The notes under the pieces were generated by a model. It did not search any database, had not been told where the DNA came from, and was given only the letters and a program-made list of their open reading frames with translations. A stretch of DNA of 51,761 nucleotides. It comes from Obelidium mucronatum (taxonomy: Eukaryota; Chytridiomycota; Chytridiomycetes; Chytridiales; Chytriomycetaceae). Both the position numbers and the translations under genes were made by a program. The stretch lies in assembly GCA_025765595.1 (NCBI GenBank), contig JAIVFH010000202.1, positions 1 to 51,761 on the forward strand, read 5' to 3'. Position 1 is the first letter of the stretch. Each line of letters begins with the position of its first letter. Of the stretch, positions 42,477 through 51,761 are shown piece by piece.

Positions 42477-43750
42477 ATGGACAAAACGCGTAACAAACGA
42501 AAACAGGTCAAAAAGTCAGCATCCACCGCTGCACACCAGATGCTGAAACGCCAAAAGCACATGTCTGAGCAGGGATTGAGCCGCGCTGATATTATAGGTT
42601 GGTGGGCCAACTTCTTTTTTTTGCTGTGGTTGGTGTTAAACATTTTCAGCAACAAAACCTGCAGAGCTGCGAGTGCTGGATGACAGAACCAAGGGACAGG
42701 AGTTTGTGTATGGTCTAAACACAGACGGAGTTGAGGAGCTTGTTGCAGGGAGGTGAGGGGGTTCTTGGTTTTGTTGCAGTCAAGCATTGCTAACAAGGTT
42801 GAGATTGCTGTTAGAATCAAGCTGCCGCCCTATATACTCAAGGTCGCCATGCCGCACATCCGCGATCTTGCCGCAATATTTCGACGCTCGCAGCCAAAGG
42901 TCAAGACGCGCGGCAACATGCGTGTCATCAACCTGTGCTCCTGGACTGGAGTTGCAGACGGCATCAAGGACCCGCACTACCCAGCGGATGTAGCGTCTGT
43001 CAAGGTAAAAGAACATGCCGAAAAAGTAGCGAACGGGCTGGCGGTGTTTGGAAAGGAGAACATCAAGCCAGAGCTGCTGCCCCACTTTGAGGGCCTTCAG
43101 CCGCTGGTCGCTTACCTCACTGGGGTTGTGGAGTCTCTGGTACATCGGGAGGCGTTCGAGATGGTGGCCAACATTACAAAGGTATGTGTTTGTTATAGTT
43201 TGACAGTCACCATCTAATTGCAACAATGAGACCAATAGGAAGTAGCAACTGCGTGCGATCCCATCTTTGGGATTTTCACCTCCTCGTTTCTTGCGTGCTC
43301 AACGGGGACTTCAAGTTCCACCTGGACAGCAAGAATTCGACTTTCGGGATCAACTTCAGTGTTGTGGTGGATGAGGAAGACGCGGAACCGCCCGTGGTAT
43401 GGCCAGCGCTGTACCTACCAGATCGAAATGTGGTGATCCCAGGGGTTCATGGGGAGGCGATTGTTTCCATGTTCAAGCATGAAAAACATGGGACCAGGAT
43501 GTGGCATTCAGGGGAGAGACGATTTGTGGAGGCAGCGGAGTTGGTGGCGGAGGTAGATACTAGAAAGCGGAGAATCTCGCTGATTCTGGCAGATGGAATG
43601 GGAACAGCGAGTTGGGCTGTGAAGCACAACCAGGACAGGTTTGTGGGAAGCGCTGTGGTGGAGAAGCGGGGAGTTACCTTCAACATTAATCGCGATGCCA
43701 CAGATTGCAATCGGAAGATACGGGAATCGGTTTTGCAAGCCCTGGGTTGA
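42477..43750 (+). pseudogene. TET/JBP-like 2OG-Fe(II) dioxygenase, KDZ-associated, frameshifted
   Basis: Exon 1 (42477-42597, MDKTRNKRKQVKKSASTAAH) joins 42651 onward (ATKPAELRVLDDRTKGQEFV), then about 42786-43181 (SIANKVEIAVRIKLPPY, RVINLCSWTGVADGIK), then 43240-43750. The last exon holds the H-x-D pair in FKFHLDSKNSTFGIN, a distal His in KHEKHGTRM and an Arg-rich strand RKRRISLILADG. H-x-D, H and R in this order is the metal and 2-oxoglutarate site of the TET/JBP class, which oxidises methyl groups on DNA bases; assignment rests on these motifs and on KDZ linkage known in fungi. A 4-bp deletion near 43301 (GCTCAACGGGG; copy A has GCTCAAACAACGGGG) shifts the frame before H-x-D, so this copy is probably dead. 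Confidence 0.65.
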
Positions 43751-43852
43751 GCAATGTCTACTTATTTACTTATTTACTTATTTATTTATTGATAATAAAC
43801 AGCCTTATTTTATACATTTTTTGTGGCTTATTCTTGAGTTTTAGTGACAGTT

Positions 43853-44049
43853 CGGGGGTTAGCGGCCTGTGACCAACTGGCTTGCGGCTCGCGCCCCACA
43901 TAAAAAGGTACAGAGCGGCCTGTCAACAGGCCGTGGCACAGGTCGCAAGCGGCCCGCTAGCGGCTTGTCAGCAGGTCGCAAGCGGCCCGTGAGCGGTTCG
44001 CGACGCGACCAGTATCGCGACTCGCAAGGTCCGGCTCGCTTCCCCAATT
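43853..44049 (+). mobile_element. GC-rich element (copy 3 of 3)
   Basis: Made of GCGGCCYGY and CAGGTCGCAAGCGGCCCG variants. Starts near GGGGGTTAGCGGCCTGTG and ends CTCGCAAGGTCCGGCTCGCT then TCCCCAATTGG, as at 24351-24405 and, inverted, at 17486-17510. It directly precedes LINE copy e, sharing CAATTG at the junction, so an open frame runs from it into the LINE. Confidence 0.6.
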
Positions 44050-46925
44050 GGATAGAAGAGATACGCGCCCAAATTCAAGCCATGGTAAATATCCTGAAGG
44101 ACAAAAGAATCACTGACAAAAGTGCGATCATGATCATAAACACTGTGCTATTCCAACAAATAAGATACAAATGGCAGACAATATCGGTGTCCTCCTCTGA
44201 AGTGGAAAAGTGGTTCACCCCAATCCTAAGACTAGTAAAACAAAAAGCAAAACAGCCAATTAGCCTGCCAACCTCCCAACTAAAACACTCACAAATATAC
44301 AACCTAATTGATTGTAATGACCAATTCATGGTGGACAGTATCAGCAACCTAATGATACATGTGAACTCTGATGACCTGATTGGAAGAATAACCAAAATAC
44401 GACTAGCAAACCTACAAGAAGAACTTGCACTGCCGCACTGCCCCCTTGAGACACCTTTCCCGGCCAAAGTAGGAAAAGGGACACACCATCTTGCCTCCAC
44501 ACTCAGCAGAATGTTCCAATACAACATTAAAGTAGAAGCAATTAGACACCTGAACCAGTTTGGGGCAGAAAGACCGACCTTTGGGAAAGTGGAGGGGGGG
44601 AGAACCTCAATGTATCATGCCATAGACAACTGGGCAATGTACAATGAAATCAAACTGTACCTCAAGAAATGGAATATTCTATTTGTAGAACAAATCCTAT
44701 GCAGGAACAGCGAAAGAATACTTAGCCAACAGGAAATGGCTATCAGATATCCAGGCTTCAAAGCAGGAAAAGAAAAATGGTTCAGTACCATCACACAGTT
44801 ACTTCAAAAAACCACAGTGACGGGTGACCCCACAAGAATAATGAAGATAGCCAAAGAGACCCCAAACCCATTTGCTACCGAAAAATCAACCGCAAACCTA
44901 GTAAGCCAAGCAAAGAAACAAGATATAGTATCATGGACAGATGAGAACGGAAGTAAAGAATATGGACAAATTACAAAGTACAAACTTGAAAATGGGAGAG
45001 TGGAGTACACATTGAAACACCTGAGAGTTATGCCCCTTGAGACATGCCAAAGGATACAGACCCTCAGCAACTGGGATGGGGGAAAAGCACAAGTCGGCTC
45101 ATGCTGGGAAAAAAGCTGCCCAGGATGGCAAGGGGACTCCTGCATAATTGAATGGAATGGAGAAATCCAAAGAGAGAGAGCAAAAGCCAAAGGGACCCAC
45201 CCTGTAACTGTTGTAGATGGAAACAAACAAGAAACAGACATGGACATGGACATATGGGAAATAGACAAGGCTTCACACGAAGAAACAACACCAGATCCAC
45301 ACAGTGTAGATAGCCTAAGCACAAAGAACAGCCTAACATGGAGAACAGGAGCTTACGGGAACAGCGCACAAGACAGTGCAAACCGTGCCAGGAAATTCTT
45401 CAGCTGCAATGACACACAAACCCTTGAGGCAATTGGGACCAGGATAGAGAATGGCCCATCCAACACACACGACATCATCTACACGGACAGATCTCTGAAA
45501 ACCGTTAACGGAAGCTCCAGCATAGCAGGGGCTGTGTTTGTCAGAGAAGGAATCAGTAATGGAAGACAAGTGAACTTTAAGCTAGAAGGGAACGCCCACT
45601 CAACAAATCCGGAACACATGGCAATGAATGCAGCACTTATTGGATGTGGGAATGGCGCAAGTACCATCAACATTGATAACATGGCTGTAATCGCAACCTA
45701 CGGTAGACTCAAAGAACTCAACTTCAGTATCCACCCCAGAGAATTGAACAGGAAAGCAAACATTATGTCCACTGCAATCACATGCGAAATAATGAGAGAG
45801 AGAAGAAGGGAAGGAATAACACAAATCCCGGAAGTAAAACATGTGAAGGGCCACAGTGGCAATATAGGAAATGAGCAAGCTGACACGCCAACAAAGGCCA
45901 CCTGGCCCCACTGCTGACACAGAACATGCATGCCCAGTCAGGTGTACAATTCATCCTTAAAGCCAATGGGAATAGAATTGAAGGTGCCTACAGAAACAAC
46001 ATCAAAGAAGTTACCAAAGTTGCTGCACACCTGGAATGGATTGACCAACCAAAACACAAACACATCAAAGAGGTCCAAGACTTAGTTGATTTGGGACTCA
46101 CCTTCACTGTAATCCAATGTGGGCACAAGACAACCTCACTGTTCACCAGCAAAAAACTTAGCCACTACTGGAAACACCTGATAAATGCAGGGGGTGGGAC
46201 TCCAAAAATTCTGGACAAATAAATGTGAAATAGTTGTCTTCAGCACCGCTGCACCAGACACTGGAGCCTCCAATTGGTCTCAATTTGGCAGGCGCCGGGA
46301 GGTTTGAGGTCAGTCATTTGATGTTGGTAGATGTGCAAATCTACCAATCCAAAATTTTCAGTCCCGCCCCCGTGTGATAAATGCGAAACCCAAAAGGAGA
46401 TGAGACAAAGATACCAAGATCTATACCCAGACGGATGCTGTAGCGTATGCCTTACGGATGAGGAAGAAACCAACAAACATCTATGGAACTGCCCGGTACT
46501 GCAGGAGATCAGAGAAGAAATCATGACCAACTTCATTGAAACACTAAGTACGAAAATTGAGGAAGAATGCCAGAAAGAAAACAAAGGGAAACAGCAGCAA
46601 CCCAACAGCCCTGAGGAAGGAGGGTCAAGGTTGCCAACCAAGAGCAACCTGGAAGGAAAAATGGAAAAAGAGGATAACCTTGCCCAGGAAGAAATCAGAC
46701 AAAAGCTAGGAAAATGGTTCAGAAACTGGATGGGACGACCACTAACACAGCAAATGGAGGAAGAGGAAGATAGAATGAACGTGAAGACAGATAAAGTTAC
46801 ATTTGAACAGGTTGCAGGGTATGGCCTAATACCGGAAGTAGCACATGAATGCATCAAAAGATGTGGAGTCCAGAAGGCTGAATGCATAAGGAGAATTATA
46901 ATACAAACCTGGAAGGACCTAAGAT
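44045..46925 (+). mobile_element. LINE copy e, 5' half
   Basis: Starts in the region after RT (IEEIRAQIQAMVNILKDKR) and runs through the linker and RNase H (DIIYTDRSLK, EHMAMNAALIG, NIDNMAVIA, KGHSGNIGNEQAD). A 4-bp loss near 45883 shifts the frame before the end of RNase H. The MITE at 46188-46374 lies at the same site as in copy b. The frame resumes (CDKCETQKEMRQRYQDLYPD, CSVCLTDEEETNKHLWNC, WFRNWMGRPLTQQ) and stops at WKDLRY where the right arm begins. The missing 3' half is copy d. Confidence 0.88.
46188..46374 (+). mobile_element. 187-bp MITE, hAT-like, second copy
   Basis: Almost identical to 25719-25905 and at the same position within the LINE, with the same TGATAAATG duplication (46179-46187 and 46375-46383). 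Confidence 0.85.
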
Positions 46926-47953
46926 ATTGCAGGTTGCTTGTCAACCTGTCATGTTAAGGGGGAGTTTGAGGGGGTTGAAAGGCAATTCCTTGTAGTTCTA
47001 TTTTTAGAAAATGTATTTATTTTTGTGCATTCTTGACATTTGGAAGTTACAACCAATTGGGATTCCCAACTTTATGAAAACAAAGATAATAACAAACAAA
47101 GTCTGGAGAATGATCAAAGCTGAAAAGATGGAAAGGGGGGTGTTCTTTGGGTACTATTTCAAACTAGGGAGCCTGGCTACTGCAACAAACAAAAAACACA
47201 AGTCAAGGAAGAAAAAAATGGCCTAATCCTGATGCTGGCCACCCAAAACCTGAACAGATTTGGCATATGCCAGGGTTACCCATACTAACATGCCAGGGTT
47301 ACCCATACAAACATGGCAAAAAAACACTTTGCAGAAATTTTTCTGTATGTGTTCTATTTTTCTTGCTAACAGCCCTAGACTTGAGAGGATATTGACTTAG
47401 GTAATACATGTCAATAATGGCTAGGTTAAGTTTGTACTCAACTCTAACCCAGCCCCATGATCATCAGGTAACATGACAGGTCGAATTGAAGCCACTTACA
47501 TATTCAGAGGAATAATAAAAGGAATTTAAGCTGGGGAGTGTGTTAGAAAATAAGTTGGATGCATTTCAGGGGGCACAACAAATTAAATACCAAGAGGAAT
47601 TAGTTGTACATACTTTTATTATAAAAATAAATATGGAAAAATATAAGATATGGCAATGAATTTTCAAAGAAGCAGAAAAAGGAAGGGGAAAACTAAAAAC
47701 TATCTGTTGATAACATAAGCAATCAAGAGAGAATTTTTAGGCAAGGAGGGGGGGGGGGGCAGTGGGAGACTGTAGCTTTATTAATTTATTGTATTGTATT
47801 CTATTCTATTGTATTTATATTGTATTCTATTGTATTGTATTCTATTGTATTGTCTTGTATTGTATTGTATGTATGGTATTCGTATATCAGCTACAGTCTC
47901 CCAACCAGCTATGGTATAGTATAGTATTGTATTGTATTGTATTGTATTGTATT

Positions 47954-48014
<61 letters not shown>

Positions 48015-49215
48015 GTATATTGTATTCTATTTATTAGTACATAGCAGGTAGAAAGTGTGCACCCTTTCTACAAGAATGTATGAGATGAGTTGTTATTGCA
48101 TGGTATTGTGGGTATTGTATGAAGTGATGCATGGTATGTAGAAAGTGTGCACCCTTTCCACCAGCCAGTGCACTACATTGTATTGTATAAAGAATAGTAG
48201 GTGTGTTGTATTGTGTATAATGTGAAGTGTGTAGTATATAGGGAATAGAGTATAATATATAGTGTATAATGTATAGTGATAATGTATAGTGATAATGCAA
48301 GCAAAAAGTGTGCACCCTTTTTGCCAGCTTGTATTTCAGTGGATTCAACTGGAAGTATTTTGGTTTAGTAATAGATTTAATTTAATTAAAGTAAAACCTG
48401 GGTTAACTGAGCCAAAGAAGACATCAACCAGTAGCATGTTTTTTTTAGAAGGGCAAAGTTCCTTCTTTTATACTTTTTTTTGGAAGGGTGCATGCCTTTT
48501 TCATTTTCAAACAACTTTCATTACAAGGTCATTACAAGACAAAATATTCCTTACAAGTGCCTTACTAAAACAAATAGTCATTACAAGCTCATTACAAGAA
48601 AAAAGTCATTACAAGTTAATAACAAGAAAAAAAGTATAAAACAAACTGACAAAAACTTATTGCAATGCAAACTTTTTTTCTTACTATTTTTAAGTTTTTT
48701 TTAAGTTTTTAATAAATTTTTATTTTAGTTTAATAAATTTTTATTTTATTTTTATTTTTAGTTTTAATTTATTTTTATTTTATTTATTTTATTTCTATTT
48801 TATTTTTATCTTTATTTTATTTATTTATTTTATTTTTATTTTATTTTATTTTATTTTATTTTATGTTATTTTATTTTTATTTTATTTTATTTTTATTTTA
48901 TTTTTATTTTATTTTATTTTATTTTTTTTAATTTATTTTCATTTTATTTTTATTTTATTTTTATTTTATTTTTATTTTATTTTAATTTTATTTATATTTC
49001 ATTTTTTTTTATTTTTTATTTATTTATTTATTAACTGTTTAATTTGCTTTATTTAGTAACTTGTATTTTATTTCTTTGCTTTTTGATGATAAGTTTAGTT
49101 TTAATAGTTGAGGCTGGGCAGTAAGTTGGTTTCACTTGGTTTGGCCTAAACAAGGTTCCATTGGGCTGCAACCTGCACTGCGAAGAAACAAAGTGACTGA
49201 GCGTATGTCTCTAGT
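46926..49215 (+). mobile_element. Right arm: 2.3-kb inserted element
   Basis: Reverse-complement copy of 38088-40283, joined on the left to LINE copy e and on the right to KDZ coding sequence. Differences from the left arm include 1-2 rather than 3-4 minisatellite units (47262-47318), a run of 51 A at 47962-48012, and different TTTTA-array lengths (48700-49025). Begins ATTGCAG|GTTGC, ends GTCTCTAG|T. Confidence 0.85.
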
Positions 49216-50626
49216 CAAAGTGCCTGATCCAGACAGCGCGGTGATCTTCAAACGTGGATTTTACGTGTATCACATGCTACTACTGCAGCAGTACATCTCC
49301 AAGATCCCTGCCAATGATGACTATGAACATATGCGGTACAGTCACTTCAGACCTTCCTGGGCCCCCAAAACAACACATTTGTGGAACAACTCCCTATTTC
49401 TGGGTCCATACTTACCAAAAACAGGTGATTCCATTCATGACATCAGACCCGCGATGCGGGAATACGTCACGTTCATGACTGATTACTTCAGCAAGAAGTG
49501 GCTGCACCGCTGCAACGGCTGCCACCAGTTTTACAACGGAAAGGAAATCTCTGGCAGTGTAATGGATGGGAAAGTCATGGGGCATCTATTGTGCTCTGTG
49601 CCTGGGTGTGTGTTGCCTATTCTTGGTGTGAACACATTGTTCTGCTCATCGCATGCGCCCCTGAAGAATGAGTGCATCATCTCTGGCTGCAAGCAAAAAA
49701 AGACTGACTCTGTTTCGCATACTTGCGGACTCAGCGCTCACAACGCGACTGTCCAGGAAATCATTGGAAAACAGTGGAACAAGGACTTTAAAGCGACGCG
49801 AAAGTCCAAGAAAACGCGAACATCTACAGTGCATATTGATACAGAAGAAAAAGAGTTAGTAGCGGATCAGCGGTTCAAGTACAGTCTGAAGCAGCGGTTC
49901 CTGCCTGGAATATTTATGGCTGTGTGGAGCTGCGGCATGATCATTGGAATATCTAAGATGTACTCTTTTGAGTCTTCTACCTTTATTTCTCGCTTCTTAT
50001 GCCACTGTTTTGAGCGAATGGGCGAAGTACCTACCTTCGTTTTCTACGATAGAGCCTGCCGCTTGCTCCAATCCCTACGCGCGCAACACGTCGCAGGAAA
50101 ATTCACAATATATGAAAGGTGCACTTTACTTATTTATTATCACGCGTTCCGTTCATTAAATAGTGTTCTGTTCTCATACTTACCACCACTCTTTGTTGGA
50201 AACAGGCTCTTGTACAAGACTGTTACGTTTGTGGTTGACAGGTTCCACTTTCGGATGCACAGGGACGACTTCTGTACAGAGCATTGCGATCCAGCAAAAT
50301 TCAAGGAATTGACGTCGGGAGGCCCTGCAACTGGAAAGGGAAGGTTTAACACGTCCGCGGCAGAACACTGTGCCAAGTGGTTCGATCAAACTGCTCACCT
50401 GATTTGCTTCCACGAGCCCGTCCAAGCGGATTTCATTATGTGGTGTCTCGCAGACTTGAGAAACGCGGACATCCAGAGCGGAATTTCAAAGAAGAAAAGA
50501 GTTATTAGAAACGAAAGCGAAGACAAAATGGAGGCGGAGGGGGAACAACAAGAAAAGGATGACGAGGAGGATGATGAAGACACCAACGAAGATGATGGTG
50601 AAGGAGTGGAAGAAGAGGATGAATAA
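49215..50626 (+). CDS. KDZ transposase, catalytic part with CxC6-like cluster
   Basis: Open frame of about 470 codons after the arm. Starts VKVPDPDSAVIFKRGFYVYH. A cysteine cluster at about residues 99-175 matches the CxC6 type: CNGCHQFYNG, DGKVMGHLLCSVPGC, LFCSSHAPLKNECIISGC, then C...H. The catalytic region has VFYDRACRLLQ (about 275) and VVDRFHFRMHR...C (about 340), the conserved Asp and His/Cys motifs of Kyakuja-Dileera-Zisupton transposases. The C-terminus is acidic (EEDDEDTNEDDGEGVEEEDE). The N-terminal CxC part is found at 40284-41054, separated by the inversion. The frame also reads back into the arm to 49136, without an ATG. Function: DNA transposition in the nucleus. Open frame but split gene. 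Confidence 0.8.
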
Positions 50627-51097
50627 ATAACAAAACTCACCTTTACAAACTTTGTTTTTGCGCCGCTTGCGTCGACAGTGAGAAACACAGTACAGAGAGA
50701 ATGAGAAAGCCCATTCGTCATCTGGATAGAAGTGTTTGGGGAGCAGGAGAACGAGAAAGCCCATTCATCACCACTGAATCAAACAACAAACTGGCGCCGC
50801 AGGACAGAGAGAATGAGAAAGCCCATTCATCATCTGAGTATCTGCAAAGTAGGAGAATGAGAAAGCCCATTCATCACTACCAACTGCGCATTTTTGCTAT
50901 TTTTTTGTTAAGTCTCTTTTGGCAGGACAAAATTAAACAGCAATAATGTCAAAGTATTTTTCAAACACTGCGCGTATACAACAATCCAACAACCCCCCTA
51001 TCGCTGCATCCATCTTTGATGGCCTCCCTGCTGAGACAGTGAGCGTGATTCTTTGATTGGGGTATGTGTGTTTCTTCTCTTTTATTTTTTAAATATT
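50627..51097. other. 3' flank of KDZ gene and spacer
   Basis: Contains the interspersed 24-bp repeat (50697-50876). A short frame from ATG 50946 (MSKYFSNTARIQQSNN) may be a first exon of the next gene: donor GTGAGC at about 51039 and acceptor TCCTCAG at 51128-51130 would join in frame. Confidence 0.4.
50697..50876 (+). repeat. Four interspersed copies of a 24-bp motif
   Basis: The motif GAGAATGAGAAAGCCCATTC plus (A/G)TCA occurs at 50697-50720, 50747-50770, 50809-50832 and 50853-50876. Start-to-start spacing is 50, 62 and 44 bp; spacers are unrelated except for small shared ends. Lies just 3' of the KDZ gene. Confidence 0.85.
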
Positions 51098-51616
51098 ATG
51101 TCCCCATTAACACGATTGCGAGCCAATCCTCAGGAAATCGTGGATCCAACCAAGGCACCGTGGCCGAGCCGGTGTGCCAAACCAGGATCGCGTCAACAAG
51201 CGCCGAAATCGAAGCAGGGGGGGAAGGAGAGGCAGTTGGAAACTAAAGCAACAGAAGAAACCAAGGCAATCACGGTCTCGCAGGTGGTCCTGTCCAACGG
51301 AGTTAAGTCGAAAAAACCAAAGGCAACAATTCGGCTTGATCGAGCGACAGCGTCGAGGAGATCTACAGACGCGGAGCACATCAATGCTGGACCAAGCAAT
51401 ATCAAGCCAAAAGCGCAGATACGGCTCAATCTGTCGAAAGGATTGTACAAATCAAAAGAACAGGTGAAGATGGAACCTGTTGGTGCTGGATGGAATCATG
51501 GGGATGACAATGATGGTGGATCTCCTGGACCAACACCAAAAGTGGAGGACAACAACGATGAAGTACTGTCATATCAAGTTCGGATGTGGGATCGGATTGG
51601 GGACCCGATCGGATGA
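51098..51616 (+). CDS. Basic, low-complexity protein of unknown function
   Basis: 172 codons from ATG 51098 (MSPLTRLRANPQEIVDPTKA). Rich in Lys, Arg, Gln, Pro and Ser, with two similar segments KKPKATIRLDRA and KPKAQIRLNLSK. The C-terminal part is acidic with Gly/Pro (GDDNDGGSPGPTPKVEDNND). No domain recognised. It may be part of the KDZ element or an unrelated gene; a spliced form starting at 50946 is possible. No evidence for later exons before the window end. Confidence 0.4.
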   Translation: MSPLTRLRANPQEIVDPTKAPWPSRCAKPGSRQQAPKSKQGGKERQLETKATEETKAITVSQVVLSNGVKSKKPKATIRLDRATASRRSTDAEHINAGPSNIKPKAQIRLNLSKGLYKSKEQVKMEPVGAGWNHGDDNDGGSPGPTPKVEDNNDEVLSYQVRMWDRIGDPIG

Positions 51617-51761
51617 TTTGGTTGATGGGGGAACTCATGGAAGGTCTCCCAATTGTAGATGGGGAATTGTACACGCCCGGGCGTTACAGGGCAGACTTCT
51701 GAGAGTATATGTGGGTTATTTATTCCCTTCCTTCCCCACTCTCCGTTTGTCTTTTCACGAA

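Noticed and set aside
40834..43217. Plus-strand frames opposite the JmjC-like gene and minus-strand frames opposite the TET/JBP-like gene
   Set aside because: The opposite-strand frames carry the recognisable domains and are conserved between copies A and B.
43869..45917. A 682-aa open frame read as a novel protein
   Set aside because: Its first 55 codons are GC-rich element sequence and the rest is LINE linker and RNase H, ending at a frameshift. It is a fusion by insertion.
38088..49215. One large transposon with 2.2-kb terminal inverted repeats
   Set aside because: The LINE halves and KDZ halves are split between inside and outside in opposite orientations. A single insertion cannot produce that; an inversion between two separate copies can.
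50697..50876. CRISPR array
   Set aside because: Only four repeats with uneven spacers, in a eukaryotic transposon context without cas genes.

Overview
The window is nuclear DNA of a eukaryote with compact genes, short GT-AG introns (mostly 47-80 nt), monomeric tRNA genes and many transposable elements. The gene content (fungal-style SH3 repeats, F-box/ankyrin protein, KDZ transposase with CxC cysteine clusters, dioxygenase genes linked to KDZ) fits a fungus best, probably an early-diverging (chytrid- or Mucoromycota-like) lineage. That placement is inference; a related unicellular opisthokont is not excluded.

Layout. 0-11 kb is gene-dense: the 3' part of a tandem SH3 gene whose introns carry a family of GAA-triloop hairpins; a 4-exon F-box/ankyrin gene (-); a C2H2 zinc-finger gene (-); a possible small membrane protein (+); a PHD finger-LRR-kinase fusion gene (+); and a 5-exon histidine acid phosphatase (-). 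11-17.5 kb holds a foldback inverted repeat, two tRNAs, decayed coding sequence, a 1.2-kb non-autonomous element with repeat-filled ends, and an unrecognised multi-exon gene.

17.5-30.6 kb is transposon-rich: a 5'-truncated non-LTR retrotransposon (LINE) beside a truncated host-like gene, a decayed KDZ module (copy A), and a LINE (+) into which a second LINE (-) inserted with a clear 17-bp target duplication. 30.9-34.2 kb is a tRNA cluster (Thr with intron, Asn, Tyr-like with lost T arm, Val, Ser, Phe). 35.2-36.9 kb has a divergent gene pair: a Cys/His-rich protein and a very divergent histone H3-like protein with a C-terminal extension.

37.3-50.6 kb is a rearranged transposon cluster. Two inverted 2.2-kb copies of one sequence (the arms) flank a segment holding a KDZ module (copy B: TET/JBP-like dioxygenase, JmjC-like protein, CxC N-terminal part of the KDZ gene) and the 5' half of a LINE. 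The 3' half of that LINE and the catalytic part of the KDZ gene lie outside the arms. The arrangement is explained by an inversion between two arm insertions, one in a LINE and one in the KDZ gene. At both sites the arm has GT near one edge and AG near the other, so that removal as an intron would keep the frame. The window ends in a basic, low-complexity ORF.

Coordinates of exons come from reading splice sites by eye; no searches were run.
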